Assembly: GCA_963718375.1 (NCBI GenBank)
Contig: CAVQZD010000010.1
Span: forward strand, 1 to 64,000
DNA length: 64,000 nt
DNA from: RBG-16-64-13 sp963718375
GTDB lineage: Bacteria > Actinomycetota > Thermoleophilia > RBG-16-64-13
Direction: 5' to 3'
A model generated the notes under the pieces. The model was not told where the DNA came from. It saw nothing but the letters and a program-made list of their open reading frames with translations, and did no database searches. Shown one piece after another: positions 1-9,144 of this stretch. A program made the translations under genes and the position numbers. How positions within the stretch are numbered: position 1 is the first letter of the stretch; every line of letters starts with the position of its first letter.

Positions 1-14
1 CGGGCACGGCGGTT

Positions 15-2213
15 CTAGGCCTCGAGGGCTACCTGGGGAACGCTCACCGGCTCACCCGTGGTGAGTGACTCGATCACCTTGAAGGTGGCGGCGGTGGACG
101 CGACGCAGTCGGCGAAGGTGAGGATGCCTGCGTCGCTGCCCTGCGCCAGATCCAGGAAGGCCTTCATCTCGGCGGCATGGCCCTTGTCTATTCGACGGAG
201 CTTCGTCACGCGGGTCTTGCCCCCCTGGACGATGGTGAGCGTCTTAAAGTCGTCTATGACCAGCACTCGGCCTTCGCAGAACACCTCGACCCGCTCCTTG
301 GCATATGTGGTGTCACCCGTGGCCGCGTACACGATAGTGGCCACCGAGCCGTCCGGGTAGGTTAGCGTGATGCTGAGCGTATCGGTGAGCGCTGCGGCCT
401 TGCCGGGGTCGCCTGACACTGCGTATGCCTTGGCGGCCTGCTGACCCACCAGACAACCGGCCAAGTCGACGAAGTGACAGACCTCGCCGACGATGCGCCC
501 CCCGCCTTCTTCCAGGCGCTGGATCCAATGCTCTGGCGCGATGGCCCCGGCATTCACGCGGATGAGTACGGTGGCGGGCGAAGAGCGGCGCTCCAACTGC
601 GTGACCACACTGCGCGTCAGGGGCGAGAAGCGGCGGTTGAAGCCCACCGTCAGGTGACCCTGAGTCCCTCGCTGGGCCTCGACCACGGCGGCCAACTGCT
701 CCTCAGAGAGAGCGAGCGGCTTCTCGACAAACACCGTCTTGCCTGCGCGCAGCGCATCCTCGGCCAACTGGGCATGCGAGGCATGGCGAGTGGCTATGAT
801 CACGGCGGCGGTGTCGGTGTCGGAGAGCAGCTCTGCCGGTGACCCCGCACAGTAGGCGAAGTGGTTGCGCTCGGCCACGTCACGGGCGCTCAGCCCCGAG
901 GTCGTATAGACCCCTCGGGGGGCGAAGCGTGAGTCGCCGACGAGAGCCGGCAGCAAGGTGGCTGTTGCGAAATTGCCGGCGCCCAGGAGGCTTACGCCTA
1001 CCTTGCCGGTCATGGATGGCGCGTCAGCTGCGCTCTGCAACCAGATGCGCCCGGGCGTCGCGCCGACCGCCGCCTGGGCGGCACCATGCGCCCGCGGATA
1101 CTCGAGCAGCACCCCCAGCGCTCCACTGCCCGGAGTGGTCAGCAGCGCGTACGCTTCCGCGGCCTGCTCCACCGGGAAGCGGTGGGTGATCAGCGACAGG
1201 ACGTCGAGCCGGTGCTCGGCCAGTAGCCGGATGATCTCGGCCATGTTGCGCTGCTCGGTCCAGCGGACATAGCCCAGGGGGTAATCGATTGCCAGCTCCT
1301 CGTACATGGGGTCGTAGCGCCCGGGCCCGTAGGAGCGCGAGAGCTTGACGGTCAGCTCTTTCTCGTAGAAGGGCGAGCGGGGGATGTCCATGCTCACATC
1401 GCCCACCACGACCACGGTGCCCCGGTCGCGGGCGATCTTACCGGCTAGGCGTATCGGACCCGCATCCTTGGTGGCGGCGGTGAGGATCACGGCGTCGAAA
1501 CCGAGGCCACCCGTTGCGGCCAAAAGGGCGCGGGCGGCTTCGTCTGCCGTGGCATGCGTGACCGCTGTGGCACCGAAGCCTTCGGCGAGGCCGCAGCGCG
1601 AGGCGTCAGGGTCCATGCCGGCCACCTCGCAGCCGGCGGCACGGAGCAGTTGGACGGTGAGCAGGCCCAGCAGACCCAAGCCGATGACGGCCACTTTGTC
1701 GCCGAGCACTGCACCGCTCTGCCTGACCCCTTGCAGGGCGACGGCACCGACGGTGGCGAAGGCGGCCTCGTCCAGACCGACCTCGTCCGGCACAGGCACA
1801 GCCAAGGTCGAGGGGACATAGACGACCTCGGCGTGATTCGCGTAGTCGCCGCCCCCCAGAGCCACACGGTCGCCAGACTTGAGCCCCACGGCCAGCTCGC
1901 CCACGGAGGAGACCACGCCAGCGCAGCTGTAGCCGATGGGACTGAGCTCTTCCAGGCGAGCTTTGACGGTGCGGTAGGTCTGCAGTAGACCATCGCGCCG
2001 GATCTTCTCGATCACCTGAGCGACCTGGTCGGGCCGGCTGCGGGCCTTGCCTATGAGGCTCTTCTGGCCCAGATCGACCTTGGCCCGCTCGGTGCCCGCG
2101 CTGATGAGCGACCAAGCGGTGTCAGCCAGGACGCCGTGAGGGCGCAGGGTGGGCTCAGGGACATCCAACACCTGGATGCGTCCGTCTTTGATGGACTGGG
2201 CTACCTGCTTCAC
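15..2213 (-). CDS. Two-domain oxidoreductase (MDR dehydrogenase fused to Gfo/Idh/MocA)
   Basis: This 732-residue protein joins two NAD(P)-dependent modules. The first ~350 residues are a medium-chain dehydrogenase with a Rossmann motif (VAVIGLGLLGLL, about residue 175). From about residue 400 a Gfo/Idh/MocA oxidoreductase begins with GVSLLGAGNFA and has the family EKP motif (VEKPLAL). The architecture is known from surface-polysaccharide loci, where it is thought to act on nucleotide-linked or glycan-linked sugars; the substrate is unknown. The GTG start overlaps the upstream methyltransferase stop as GTGA, so the two are probably translationally coupled. It is the last gene of the minus-strand glycan block seen here. 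No canonical zinc-ligand cysteine is evident near the usual position in the MDR half. Confidence 0.85.
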   Translation of the reverse strand: MKQVAQSIKDGRIQVLDVPEPTLRPHGVLADTAWSLISAGTERAKVDLGQKSLIGKARSRPDQVAQVIEKIRRDGLLQTYRTVKARLEELSPIGYSCAGVVSSVGELAVGLKSGDRVALGGGDYANHAEVVYVPSTLAVPVPDEVGLDEAAFATVGAVALQGVRQSGAVLGDKVAVIGLGLLGLLTVQLLRAAGCEVAGMDPDASRCGLAEGFGATAVTHATADEAARALLAATGGLGFDAVILTAATKDAGPIRLAGKIARDRGTVVVVGDVSMDIPRSPFYEKELTVKLSRSYGPGRYDPMYEELAIDYPLGYVRWTEQRNMAEIIRLLAEHRLDVLSLITHRFPVEQAAEAYALLTTPGSGALGVLLEYPRAHGAAQAAVGATPGRIWLQSAADAPSMTGKVGVSLLGAGNFATATLLPALVGDSRFAPRGVYTTSGLSARDVAERNHFAYCAGSPAELLSDTDTAAVIIATRHASHAQLAEDALRAGKTVFVEKPLALSEEQLAAVVEAQRGTQGHLTVGFNRRFSPLTRSVVTQLERRSSPATVLIRVNAGAIAPEHWIQRLEEGGGRIVGEVCHFVDLAGCLVGQQAAKAYAVSGDPGKAAALTDTLSITLTYPDGSVATIVYAATGDTTYAKERVEVFCEGRVLVIDDFKTLTIVQGGKTRVTKLRRIDKGHAAEMKAFLDLAQGSDAGILTFADCVASTAATFKVIESLTTGEPVSVPQVALEA

Positions 2214-2968
2214 GATTCCACTTCTCCGCGGTGCCTTGCGGCCGCCGTTCGATTGTCAGATTTGTCGTCTGACCTGACCCTTCTGGCGACGTACACCCTC
2301 ATCGTCCCCACCTTTCGGCTCAAGCGTGCCATTCTTTCCGGTGGCCAAAGGCAGCCGGGCAGTCCGTATACATGGGCGTCATGTAGGTCGAAGCCCACTT
2401 CGGTAAGCATCTTCCTAAAGCATTGCTGCGAAGGTCGATTCTTGACTAGGCCATAGTAGCGCGGTCTCCTAAGCAGAGAATATGCGACTCTCTCCAGCGC
2501 TCGGAGAACTGAATCTGTGTTGGGAAGGGAAACGAGAAGGGTGCCACCAGGCACTGACAGCTGCGCGAGTCTCGCTAGCGCTCTCGGCAGATCATCTACG
2601 TACTCGAGGACGCTCGACGCCAGCACTAGATCGAACGGGTCGATTCTGGAGGGATCCAAACCATCGATGGCCTTCAGCATGAACGAGCAGTTTGTGATGC
2701 CATGATCTTCGCAGCGCTGGACGCACAAGTCCAGCATGCCGGAACTCGGATCAACGGCGAGTACCTCCGACGCACTTGGCGCAGCAAGAATCACCATCGC
2801 ACCTGTGCCGCAGCCCACATCGAGGACCCGGCAACCGGGAAAGCTGAACTCTCGTACTAGCGCTCCCCAGACTTCTTGGCGCTGCCTAAAGAAGGGACTC
2901 TGAGAATACTGGTCATCGAATTCTGCTGCGTGTCTGGAAAACCATTCCGGCGCGCTGGGGTTGTCCAA
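2210..2968 (-). CDS. Class I SAM-dependent methyltransferase
   Basis: A 252-residue Rossmann-fold methyltransferase with motif I (VLDVGCGTGAM, about residues 47-57), an acidic loop after strand 2 (LAVDPSSGML) and a later LASSVLEYVDDLP segment. The start codon is TTG, preceded by GGAGAG about 8 bases upstream. It lies in the glycosyltransferase block, so a sugar or glycan-terminus substrate is likely, but nothing in the sequence fixes it. Its stop overlaps the next gene by 4 bases. Confidence 0.85.
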   Translation of the reverse strand: MDNPSAPEWFSRHAAEFDDQYSQSPFFRQRQEVWGALVREFSFPGCRVLDVGCGTGAMVILAAPSASEVLAVDPSSGMLDLCVQRCEDHGITNCSFMLKAIDGLDPSRIDPFDLVLASSVLEYVDDLPRALARLAQLSVPGGTLLVSLPNTDSVLRALERVAYSLLRRPRYYGLVKNRPSQQCFRKMLTEVGFDLHDAHVYGLPGCLWPPERMARLSRKVGTMRVYVARRVRSDDKSDNRTAAARHRGEVES

Positions 2969-2998
2969 GATTCACTCTCCATGGGATATGGGTCAGCA

Positions 2999-4129
2999 TC
3001 ATCGACCGGTGTCCACCATCTGCAGAAGTACATGCGCCAGTGATAAGTGGCTCTTAGCGACTGTGAACTGCTCCTGATATCTGGAAAAAGCATTCCTGGA
3101 CATCTCGCTCCAGAGGTCATCTTGAATAATCAGCGACGCAAGACGGTCTGCCATCGCGGCTGTATCCCCGACTGGGACAACGAATCCGCTGACTCCATCC
3201 TCGATTGTCTCAGAAACAGCGCCGGTGTCCGTCGCAACGACTGGGATGCCAGCGCTCATGGCCTCCAGGATGACCCATGGTTGACCCTCGGAGTGGGAAG
3301 GCACAGCAAGAACCCATGCGCGCGCCAGTAGGTCAACCTTCGAAGCTCCGTACGTGCGGCCCGGCAAGCTCACAGCATGTGCAAGAGGGCTGTCCCGAAT
3401 CCGCTCCACGATCTCATCGCGGTACGAGGGTGACTCCCAGTCTCCGGCTAGTACGAACTCCGCATCATTTCGGCGCTCGACTAGCAGACTTGCGGAAGCC
3501 AAGAGGTCGTCGATGCCCTTTCCGCGCGATAGCTTTCCCACGTATGCAATGATTGGATGCGAGGGGTCCTTGACTCCGATTCTCTCTTCCGGAACGGCCG
3601 GGGGGCATCCGTTGGGCACGACGCTTACACGACAACCCGGGTCCACGGTTCGCGCCATGTCGACCAATCCATTCCCCAGCACCAGTATGGTGGCGCTATG
3701 CTTGAGGATCGAGCGGAGGATTTGAGCGGCCAGCATACCTTCGTTAGATCGAGTCTGGGCATATCCGCTCCCCCTCAGGTAGGTCGCCACCTTAGAGCGA
3801 AAGAGCCGTGCATTCCAGACCAAGAGGATGTCCCGCAGCAACCCGAGCTTGCCTTGAGAAGCGGTAAGCATGGTCACGGCTGGGCGGTGGCGCGCGAGAA
3901 GGCCGATCATATGTAGAGCATGTCTGCAGGCAAGATAGACATTTCGCCAGTCAAAGTGACCTATGTTGCTCGTCTCGCGGTGATCACTCGTATCGAGATG
4001 GACAAGGTCGAATGTCTCCCGCAGAAGGCTCGACTCCAGCATCAGCCTGGTCGCCTCCGCCACCCCGAACTCGGGGGGAGGTACAGGGCCGACAATCATC
4101 ACCTTGGGGCGAGCGATTTGATCAACCAC
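2999..4129 (-). CDS. Glycosyltransferase, GT-B fold, family 4-like
   Basis: The 376-residue protein has the two-lobed GT-B pattern: an N-terminal acceptor lobe starting KVMIVGPVPPPEFGV, and a C-terminal donor lobe starting IAYVGKLSRGKGIDDLL. The retaining-GT EX7E signature is visible as EGQPWVILE (residues 281-289) followed by AMSAGIPVVATDTG. No membrane segment is evident, so it is probably a cytoplasmic enzyme adding a sugar to the lipid-linked glycan. It begins with GTG and overlaps the upstream glycosyltransferase by 8 bases. Donor and acceptor cannot be read from sequence. Confidence 0.88.
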   Translation of the reverse strand: MVDQIARPKVMIVGPVPPPEFGVAEATRLMLESSLLRETFDLVHLDTSDHRETSNIGHFDWRNVYLACRHALHMIGLLARHRPAVTMLTASQGKLGLLRDILLVWNARLFRSKVATYLRGSGYAQTRSNEGMLAAQILRSILKHSATILVLGNGLVDMARTVDPGCRVSVVPNGCPPAVPEERIGVKDPSHPIIAYVGKLSRGKGIDDLLASASLLVERRNDAEFVLAGDWESPSYRDEIVERIRDSPLAHAVSLPGRTYGASKVDLLARAWVLAVPSHSEGQPWVILEAMSAGIPVVATDTGAVSETIEDGVSGFVVPVGDTAAMADRLASLIIQDDLWSEMSRNAFSRYQEQFTVAKSHLSLAHVLLQMVDTGR

Positions 4130-5294
4130 GGCGCCCCGCCTTGAGAGCGCACTTCACGGCTGCCACGAAACCCTCGGCAGATTTGTCCAAAGAGGCCTTG
4201 GACCGTACCGCGACGTACCCCGCACGGCCCACCTCGGCACATCCCGGATCTCCTGCCGCCAGCTTCGACATGATCTCAACCAGCCTGCGATGGTCACTTG
4301 GCTCGACCACGTAACCGGTTTCCCCATCCGTCACGAGATCTCGAGTGGCGCCTGCCCAAGGGGAGACGACGACAGGGACTCCACAGGCCATTGCCTCGTT
4401 TATCACCAAGCCCCAGGCCTCCTGTTTGGTGGGCAAGAAGAAGCCATCTGCCACACCCAGCAACTCGAACACGCCTTCAGGAGGCAGATGACCATGAAAG
4501 CGCACGCGAGCTTCAAGGCCGGCCGCGGAGACCTGCTGCTCGAGCTGAGGTCTCAGCGGCCCTGCTCCGGCCAGGTGCAATGCCCAGTCTGTTCCGTGCG
4601 ACTCCGCTTCCATGGTTGCCGCCACAAGCTCTGGGACACCCTTGCGTTCCAAGAGCGTACCGACGTAGAGTAGATTACGCTCCGCGAGGCGGTACTTGGG
4701 GGTCAGAGCGGGGCGCTGTGCTGCCGCCGCCCTGGCTGCGGCAGCCACGCCCTCAAGGTCCACGGTATTCCATGCGTGGAATATCCTGTCGGACCCTACC
4801 CCAAGAGAGGCGAAGTATTCACCTGCCGCCGTGCCGTAGGCGATGACGGCCTTCGCGCCCTTCAGCAGGTGCTTGCGGACCACAAGAGATGCGAACCCGA
4901 CTTCACTCTCGTGGCCGGGCAGTGACCCTGACCATACGATGCGCGGAAGGCGGAAGGTGCTGCAGAAACCCGCAGAAAGCATGGAGTCCAAGCCGAATCC
5001 GCCCGTCACCACGCAGCACGGGTCTAGTCGCTTCAGCATCTGTGGCAGACCCACGGGCAGCGCGATGACTCTCTCATATCCAAACCGGATAGAGTGGTTG
5101 CTAACGTGAGCCTCCACCTCAAGATCGTATAGCGGTGTGGACTGCGAACCACGTCGCGCGTGTTTGGATGGATCAGAGGTGTACAGGACTCGCAGGGTCA
5201 GACCTTCGGTTTGAAGCTGCTTCTCTAAGACCTGAAACAGGGCTCTTCTGTAGGGCCGCGGGATATTGGTCACAACCACCACATTGGTGCTCAT
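4122..5294 (-). CDS. Glycosyltransferase, GT-B fold, family 4-like
   Basis: A 390-residue GT-B protein. The N-lobe begins VVVVTNIPRPYRRALFQ, typical of enzymes in capsule or O-antigen clusters. The donor lobe has LLYVGTLLERKGVPELV and the EX7E region EAWGLVINEAMACGVPVVV. Its ATG overlaps the stop of the preceding glycosyltransferase (5291-5294), indicating co-translation. Sugar specificity is not predictable. Confidence 0.88.
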   Translation of the reverse strand: MSTNVVVVTNIPRPYRRALFQVLEKQLQTEGLTLRVLYTSDPSKHARRGSQSTPLYDLEVEAHVSNHSIRFGYERVIALPVGLPQMLKRLDPCCVVTGGFGLDSMLSAGFCSTFRLPRIVWSGSLPGHESEVGFASLVVRKHLLKGAKAVIAYGTAAGEYFASLGVGSDRIFHAWNTVDLEGVAAAARAAAAQRPALTPKYRLAERNLLYVGTLLERKGVPELVAATMEAESHGTDWALHLAGAGPLRPQLEQQVSAAGLEARVRFHGHLPPEGVFELLGVADGFFLPTKQEAWGLVINEAMACGVPVVVSPWAGATRDLVTDGETGYVVEPSDHRRLVEIMSKLAAGDPGCAEVGRAGYVAVRSKASLDKSAEGFVAAVKCALKAGRRG

Positions 5295-6433
5295 GAGCGC
5301 AGCCTCTTGTACCGGTGGCGGGCATCTCTGTGTTCAAGAGCCATTCCGTATAGCTGCTCGTAAGCGCTTCGCATGTTGTCGATTGAGTACTTCTGTCTGA
5401 CGTAACTTGCCCCTGACTCACCCACCCTGGCACTCATGTTGTCGTCCGACGAAAGCTCGCCCACCAGGTTGACGAGGTCCGGTTCACCATCGAGCACAAA
5501 CCCCGTTACTCGGTTCTCGAGATGTTCGCAGAGAGCTGGGCTGTCCGAAAACGCTGCAGAAGGGATGCCCAGGGTCATCGCCTCTACCATTGCGTTGCCG
5601 AAAGACTCCTCAGCATCAGACGGCAGCACGAACAGGTCTGCCAGTTGAAGATAATCTGCGACTGCATATACCTTTCCGGTCAGGTGAAGTCTGTCCAGCG
5701 CACCCAAGGCGCGTGCCTGGTCTTCAAAGCTCGGTCTTAGCGGCCCGTCTCCTATGAGAAGCACATGGATATTCGGGAAGGAAGCGAGCAGTTCAACGAG
5801 TCTATCGAACCTTTTGAGCGAGATGAAGGAGCCTGCAGAGCAGACTGTGAACGACCCATCCAATCCAAGCCGCTTACGCATGGTGTCTGCGGCAGTCACT
5901 GGTTTCAGCAAACAGGGGTCGAGGCCGTTGTATGTCGTGCAAGTGGGGAGACTTTGAAGGCGGTATCGTTCGACCGCGTACTCGGTAGCATGGATTGTAT
6001 TGCCTGAAACGGCGTCGAAGTACCTGCGCATGATCGAACCTGTCAACGATCGGCGAAGATCCTTCGCTGTCGAGTGTCGAGTCGAGTGTCTTCCGTGACG
6101 TTGAGTGAAGACCCGGACAGATCTCTTGCACCTGGTGCTGGCAATCATCAGTGTGGGCTCCACTGAGTGGAAGTGGTGAATATCGAAGTCTCGCATGCGG
6201 GCCACATGCTTGAGTGCTTTGGGTAGGTCGCTCCCACTGCGCATGCCCATGTCGATTACCTCGCAGCCCAGCTCTGTCACGGAGCGCGCATAAGGACCCT
6301 CAGCCCGACCGAAGGCTACCGCAACCCGGCTGCTGTCATCTGCAACCATGCACTTGACCAGCTGGTATACGGCGCGTTCTGCACCGCCTATTCGGCCGGT
6401 CCAAAGCAGATGCAGCACACTTCTCTCGATCAT
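5291..6433 (-). CDS. Glycosyltransferase, GT-B fold, family 4-like
   Basis: A 380-residue GT-B glycosyltransferase. The N-lobe starts VLHLLWTGRIGGAERAVYQL, which has the common family-4 GGAE motif, and the donor lobe contains FTVCSAGSFISLKRFDRLV. The EX7E-type motif is ESFGNAMVEAMTLGIPSA. The stop codon of the upstream polymerase gene lies directly against its ATG, with no gap. It is one of five GT-B enzymes in this block, consistent with assembly of a multi-sugar repeat unit. Confidence 0.87.
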   Translation of the reverse strand: MIERSVLHLLWTGRIGGAERAVYQLVKCMVADDSSRVAVAFGRAEGPYARSVTELGCEVIDMGMRSGSDLPKALKHVARMRDFDIHHFHSVEPTLMIASTRCKRSVRVFTQRHGRHSTRHSTAKDLRRSLTGSIMRRYFDAVSGNTIHATEYAVERYRLQSLPTCTTYNGLDPCLLKPVTAADTMRKRLGLDGSFTVCSAGSFISLKRFDRLVELLASFPNIHVLLIGDGPLRPSFEDQARALGALDRLHLTGKVYAVADYLQLADLFVLPSDAEESFGNAMVEAMTLGIPSAAFSDSPALCEHLENRVTGFVLDGEPDLVNLVGELSSDDNMSARVGESGASYVRQKYSIDNMRSAYEQLYGMALEHRDARHRYKRLRS

Positions 6434-7909
6434 TTACGCATCCAGAAGTATCCGCTGTTCACTCTTGGGCTGCGGAGCGTCTTCGAGTGCGTAGAGTAGA
6501 CCAACGAGTATCCAGAGGGGAATGGCGACCCGCGTGGCGTCGAGCCAGTTGTCGAACAACGCCTGGACGAGCAAGAGTATGAGCCCTCCAAAGCAGGTGA
6601 AAGCAAGGCGGGCAGTCAATGCATCTCCCGTGGCCGCGCTCTGCCGCAATTTTCGGTAGGAGTAGGTCAGTGCGATGCCGTAAGCCGCCAAGTAGATGAA
6701 CAGACCCAAGATGCCCACTTCGGCCGCGAGCGAAGTGTAGCTGGAGAACGGGCTGGACGCGGTCGTGCCCCCCTGGATGGGTTTCACATCTATCGTGCCC
6801 ACGTACTCGCGGGCTACGTCGGTCTGATACCGCCCCCCCATAATTGAGACCAAGAAGGCTCCAGCGGCTTCCTTCTTCGCCTGCGGCGCTTTTGAGAAGG
6901 TCTGGTGGGCCCTGCTTGTGAACGTGGCAGGGCCTGAACCGACCAGCATCGTGTGAGGCATGTCTCCGTACATCTCTCCCACCTTCCCCACGGCTTGCGC
7001 TTTGCCCGACTCTACGACGGGAGTGGCGTCCTGGAAGAGGTCGAATACTCCGAGCAGTTTCAAATCAGGGTAGGCGGTGGCGACCGAGATAAGCGCTCCC
7101 ACAGAGACGGCCGCCACGCCGATCATCTGCATGACACGCTTTGAGAAGCGTACTGGCGACGCCCACAGAGAGACCAGGATCACAAGCGTGAAGAAGACAA
7201 GCATCGCTCTATACTGAGCGGCGTAGAAGAGCCCGAAGACACATGCCAATGAGAGCAGGATCATCACATTCTGCCGTAGCGACTTCCGTCCAGTGCGGTT
7301 GAGGGTACCTCCCAGAACGTACAGCAGCCATAACCCAAGGAAGTAGGTGAACTGGTAGGCGTTTATGCCGAAGGTCCCCGAGACATAGTCTGGATCGCCC
7401 GTGGCGAAGAATCTCGGCATACTGTAGACCGCGGCAACGAATACCTGAAGTAGTCCCAGCCAGAAGAAGGCCTTCGTGACAAGGAGTACGTCCTGACGGC
7501 CCATTGGAGATCCGATTGCCACTATCGCGAAGAGGAGCGGCGCCGTGAAAGTGAAGATGAAAACGCCCACCGGTAGCGGATCCGCCCTGGACAAGTTCAT
7601 CGAAGCCGAGATTAGAGCGACGAGTACGAAGAGAAATGTTACCTGGACCAGTCCAGAATGCCGCGTTCTCACCCCGCTGCGTATGAGTCTGAGGAGGATG
7701 CAGAAGAGCATAACCGCCGTAAGCGGCATATCAACGTACTGGGCGACTCCGGGGAGCACACCTACGCTGTCGGTGAAGAAGCGTACGCACACGAGTATGA
7801 ACAGACTGGCAGCGAAGGCTAGGGCCCAACCACGCCCACCAGGCTGGGGTAGGGTGGACTCGCCCGTCCGCGAGAAGTCTGCCCCAGACTGCGCTAAGTC
7901 GTGATTCAT
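6434..7909 (-). CDS. O-antigen polymerase/ligase-like membrane protein (Wzy-like)
   Basis: A highly hydrophobic protein of 491 residues with about ten to twelve membrane segments and one long extracytoplasmic loop (about residues 310-390), the usual layout of Wzy polymerases and WaaL-type ligases. Wzy enzymes join lipid-linked repeat units on the outer face of the membrane. The start used here is the ATG at 7909, because it overlaps the upstream stop as ATGA; an in-frame extension to 7963 would overlap the upstream gene by 58 bases. Family membership rests on topology and location rather than on a conserved motif. Confidence 0.72.
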   Translation of the reverse strand: MNHDLAQSGADFSRTGESTLPQPGGRGWALAFAASLFILVCVRFFTDSVGVLPGVAQYVDMPLTAVMLFCILLRLIRSGVRTRHSGLVQVTFLFVLVALISASMNLSRADPLPVGVFIFTFTAPLLFAIVAIGSPMGRQDVLLVTKAFFWLGLLQVFVAAVYSMPRFFATGDPDYVSGTFGINAYQFTYFLGLWLLYVLGGTLNRTGRKSLRQNVMILLSLACVFGLFYAAQYRAMLVFFTLVILVSLWASPVRFSKRVMQMIGVAAVSVGALISVATAYPDLKLLGVFDLFQDATPVVESGKAQAVGKVGEMYGDMPHTMLVGSGPATFTSRAHQTFSKAPQAKKEAAGAFLVSIMGGRYQTDVAREYVGTIDVKPIQGGTTASSPFSSYTSLAAEVGILGLFIYLAAYGIALTYSYRKLRQSAATGDALTARLAFTCFGGLILLLVQALFDNWLDATRVAIPLWILVGLLYALEDAPQPKSEQRILLDA

Positions 7910-9144
7910 GACTTGCCGAGCTCTCGTATGAAGGCCGAAATGGTGCTCGCTCTGGCGTCCCAAGTGTACTTGGCTGATTCCCGGCGAGCCCGCTCACCCA
8001 GTTCTTTGGCAAGACCCTGGTTGTCGAACAGGCTCACTACAGCACTGGCCAAGCACTCGGGTCGGTCAGGTCTCACCAAGATCGCGGTTTGACCATCGAT
8101 GAGGACTTCGCGGAGAGCCGCATGGTCAGCGGCTACGATGGGAGAGCCGGAAGCCATGTACTCAAATAGCTTGCCCGGCGACAGGTAATCGATGTGAGCG
8201 AGATCCGAAGGGTAGTAGGAGACCAGCACGTCGGCAGCATGCTGGAAGCGCGGTATCTCCGAAGGGGCAACGAAACCATGAAAGACGACATTGTCCAGGC
8301 CTCGAGACTGCATCTCCTGCCGCCAGAGTTCGACTTTGTCCTGCCGTCCGCCCACGATCACCAAGCGGATGCCACTTGTTGAGACAAGGCGTGCCATTTC
8401 GAGCAGCAACTCCAGCTCCCTGTGCGGCCACGTAACCTTGCCGGTGTACACAACGAACTTGTCTCCTTGTTCCCAACCCAGCATGTGGCGGGCTTGGGCG
8501 CGCAACTTGGGCCCCGGTTCGTCGGTATACCTATCCGCGGTGTAGCCCTGGTGCACGGCCATCGAACGGTTCGGGCAAGCGATACCCAGCTTCAGAAGAT
8601 GCTCGTGAATAGCGGCCCCGTTGCAGACCAGTCCGTCCGCTCTGCCCAAAGCCCAGCGCTGGAAGCGGTTGCGTGGCGGCACGTGGGCTTCGAAGAGTAC
8701 GAGCGCGCTCCGATGATTGACTATCCTTGCCGCCGCCAATCCGGGCAACAAACCAGCGTTCTTGCAGTAGAGGACTGTTGCTTGGTCCTTGAGGCGGTGT
8801 CTGAGGCTGAGGCCGATACCAACAATGGGGTAGGCTGTAGCTCTGACTGTGCGCAGGAACAGGCTGGTCAAGCGTGTGTCCAGGCGCTCCTGGCGCACGG
8901 GCAGGGGCACCTTGACCAGGTTGAAGCGGTGATTGACCCCGAAAACATCCCAGAGACTGCGGGAAGAAGTAGGTTCGGAGCTCATAGCCCTTATCTTCAT
9001 GGAGACCAGAGTCACTTCCGAACCTGATGCTTGCATGGCCTCGCAGAACTTCACGATGCAGTTGCGATCTACGCGAGCGACTTGTATGTCCCCTGGTGCG
9101 AAGTAGACGAGACTTTGCTGGGAGGTTATGCTCACCGAGTTCAC
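7906..9144 (-). CDS. Glycosyltransferase, GT-B fold
   Basis: A 412-residue GT-B protein. The acceptor lobe begins SLVYFAPGDIQVARVDRN. The donor lobe has FVVYTGKVTWPHRELELLL and ends with GKLFEYMASGSPIVAADH, the common C-terminal nucleotide-sugar binding segment. It overlaps the ABC transporter gene upstream and the polymerase gene downstream by ATGA junctions, so it sits in the middle of a coupled run of genes. Specificity is unknown. Confidence 0.85.
   Translation of the reverse strand: MNSVSITSQQSLVYFAPGDIQVARVDRNCIVKFCEAMQASGSEVTLVSMKIRAMSSEPTSSRSLWDVFGVNHRFNLVKVPLPVRQERLDTRLTSLFLRTVRATAYPIVGIGLSLRHRLKDQATVLYCKNAGLLPGLAAARIVNHRSALVLFEAHVPPRNRFQRWALGRADGLVCNGAAIHEHLLKLGIACPNRSMAVHQGYTADRYTDEPGPKLRAQARHMLGWEQGDKFVVYTGKVTWPHRELELLLEMARLVSTSGIRLVIVGGRQDKVELWRQEMQSRGLDNVVFHGFVAPSEIPRFQHAADVLVSYYPSDLAHIDYLSPGKLFEYMASGSPIVAADHAALREVLIDGQTAILVRPDRPECLASAVVSLFDNQGLAKELGERARRESAKYTWDARASTISAFIRELGKS

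Noticed and set aside
6434..7963. Longer start for the polymerase gene at 7963
   Set aside because: It would overlap the upstream glycosyltransferase by 58 bases; the ATGA junction at 7909 is the better start.
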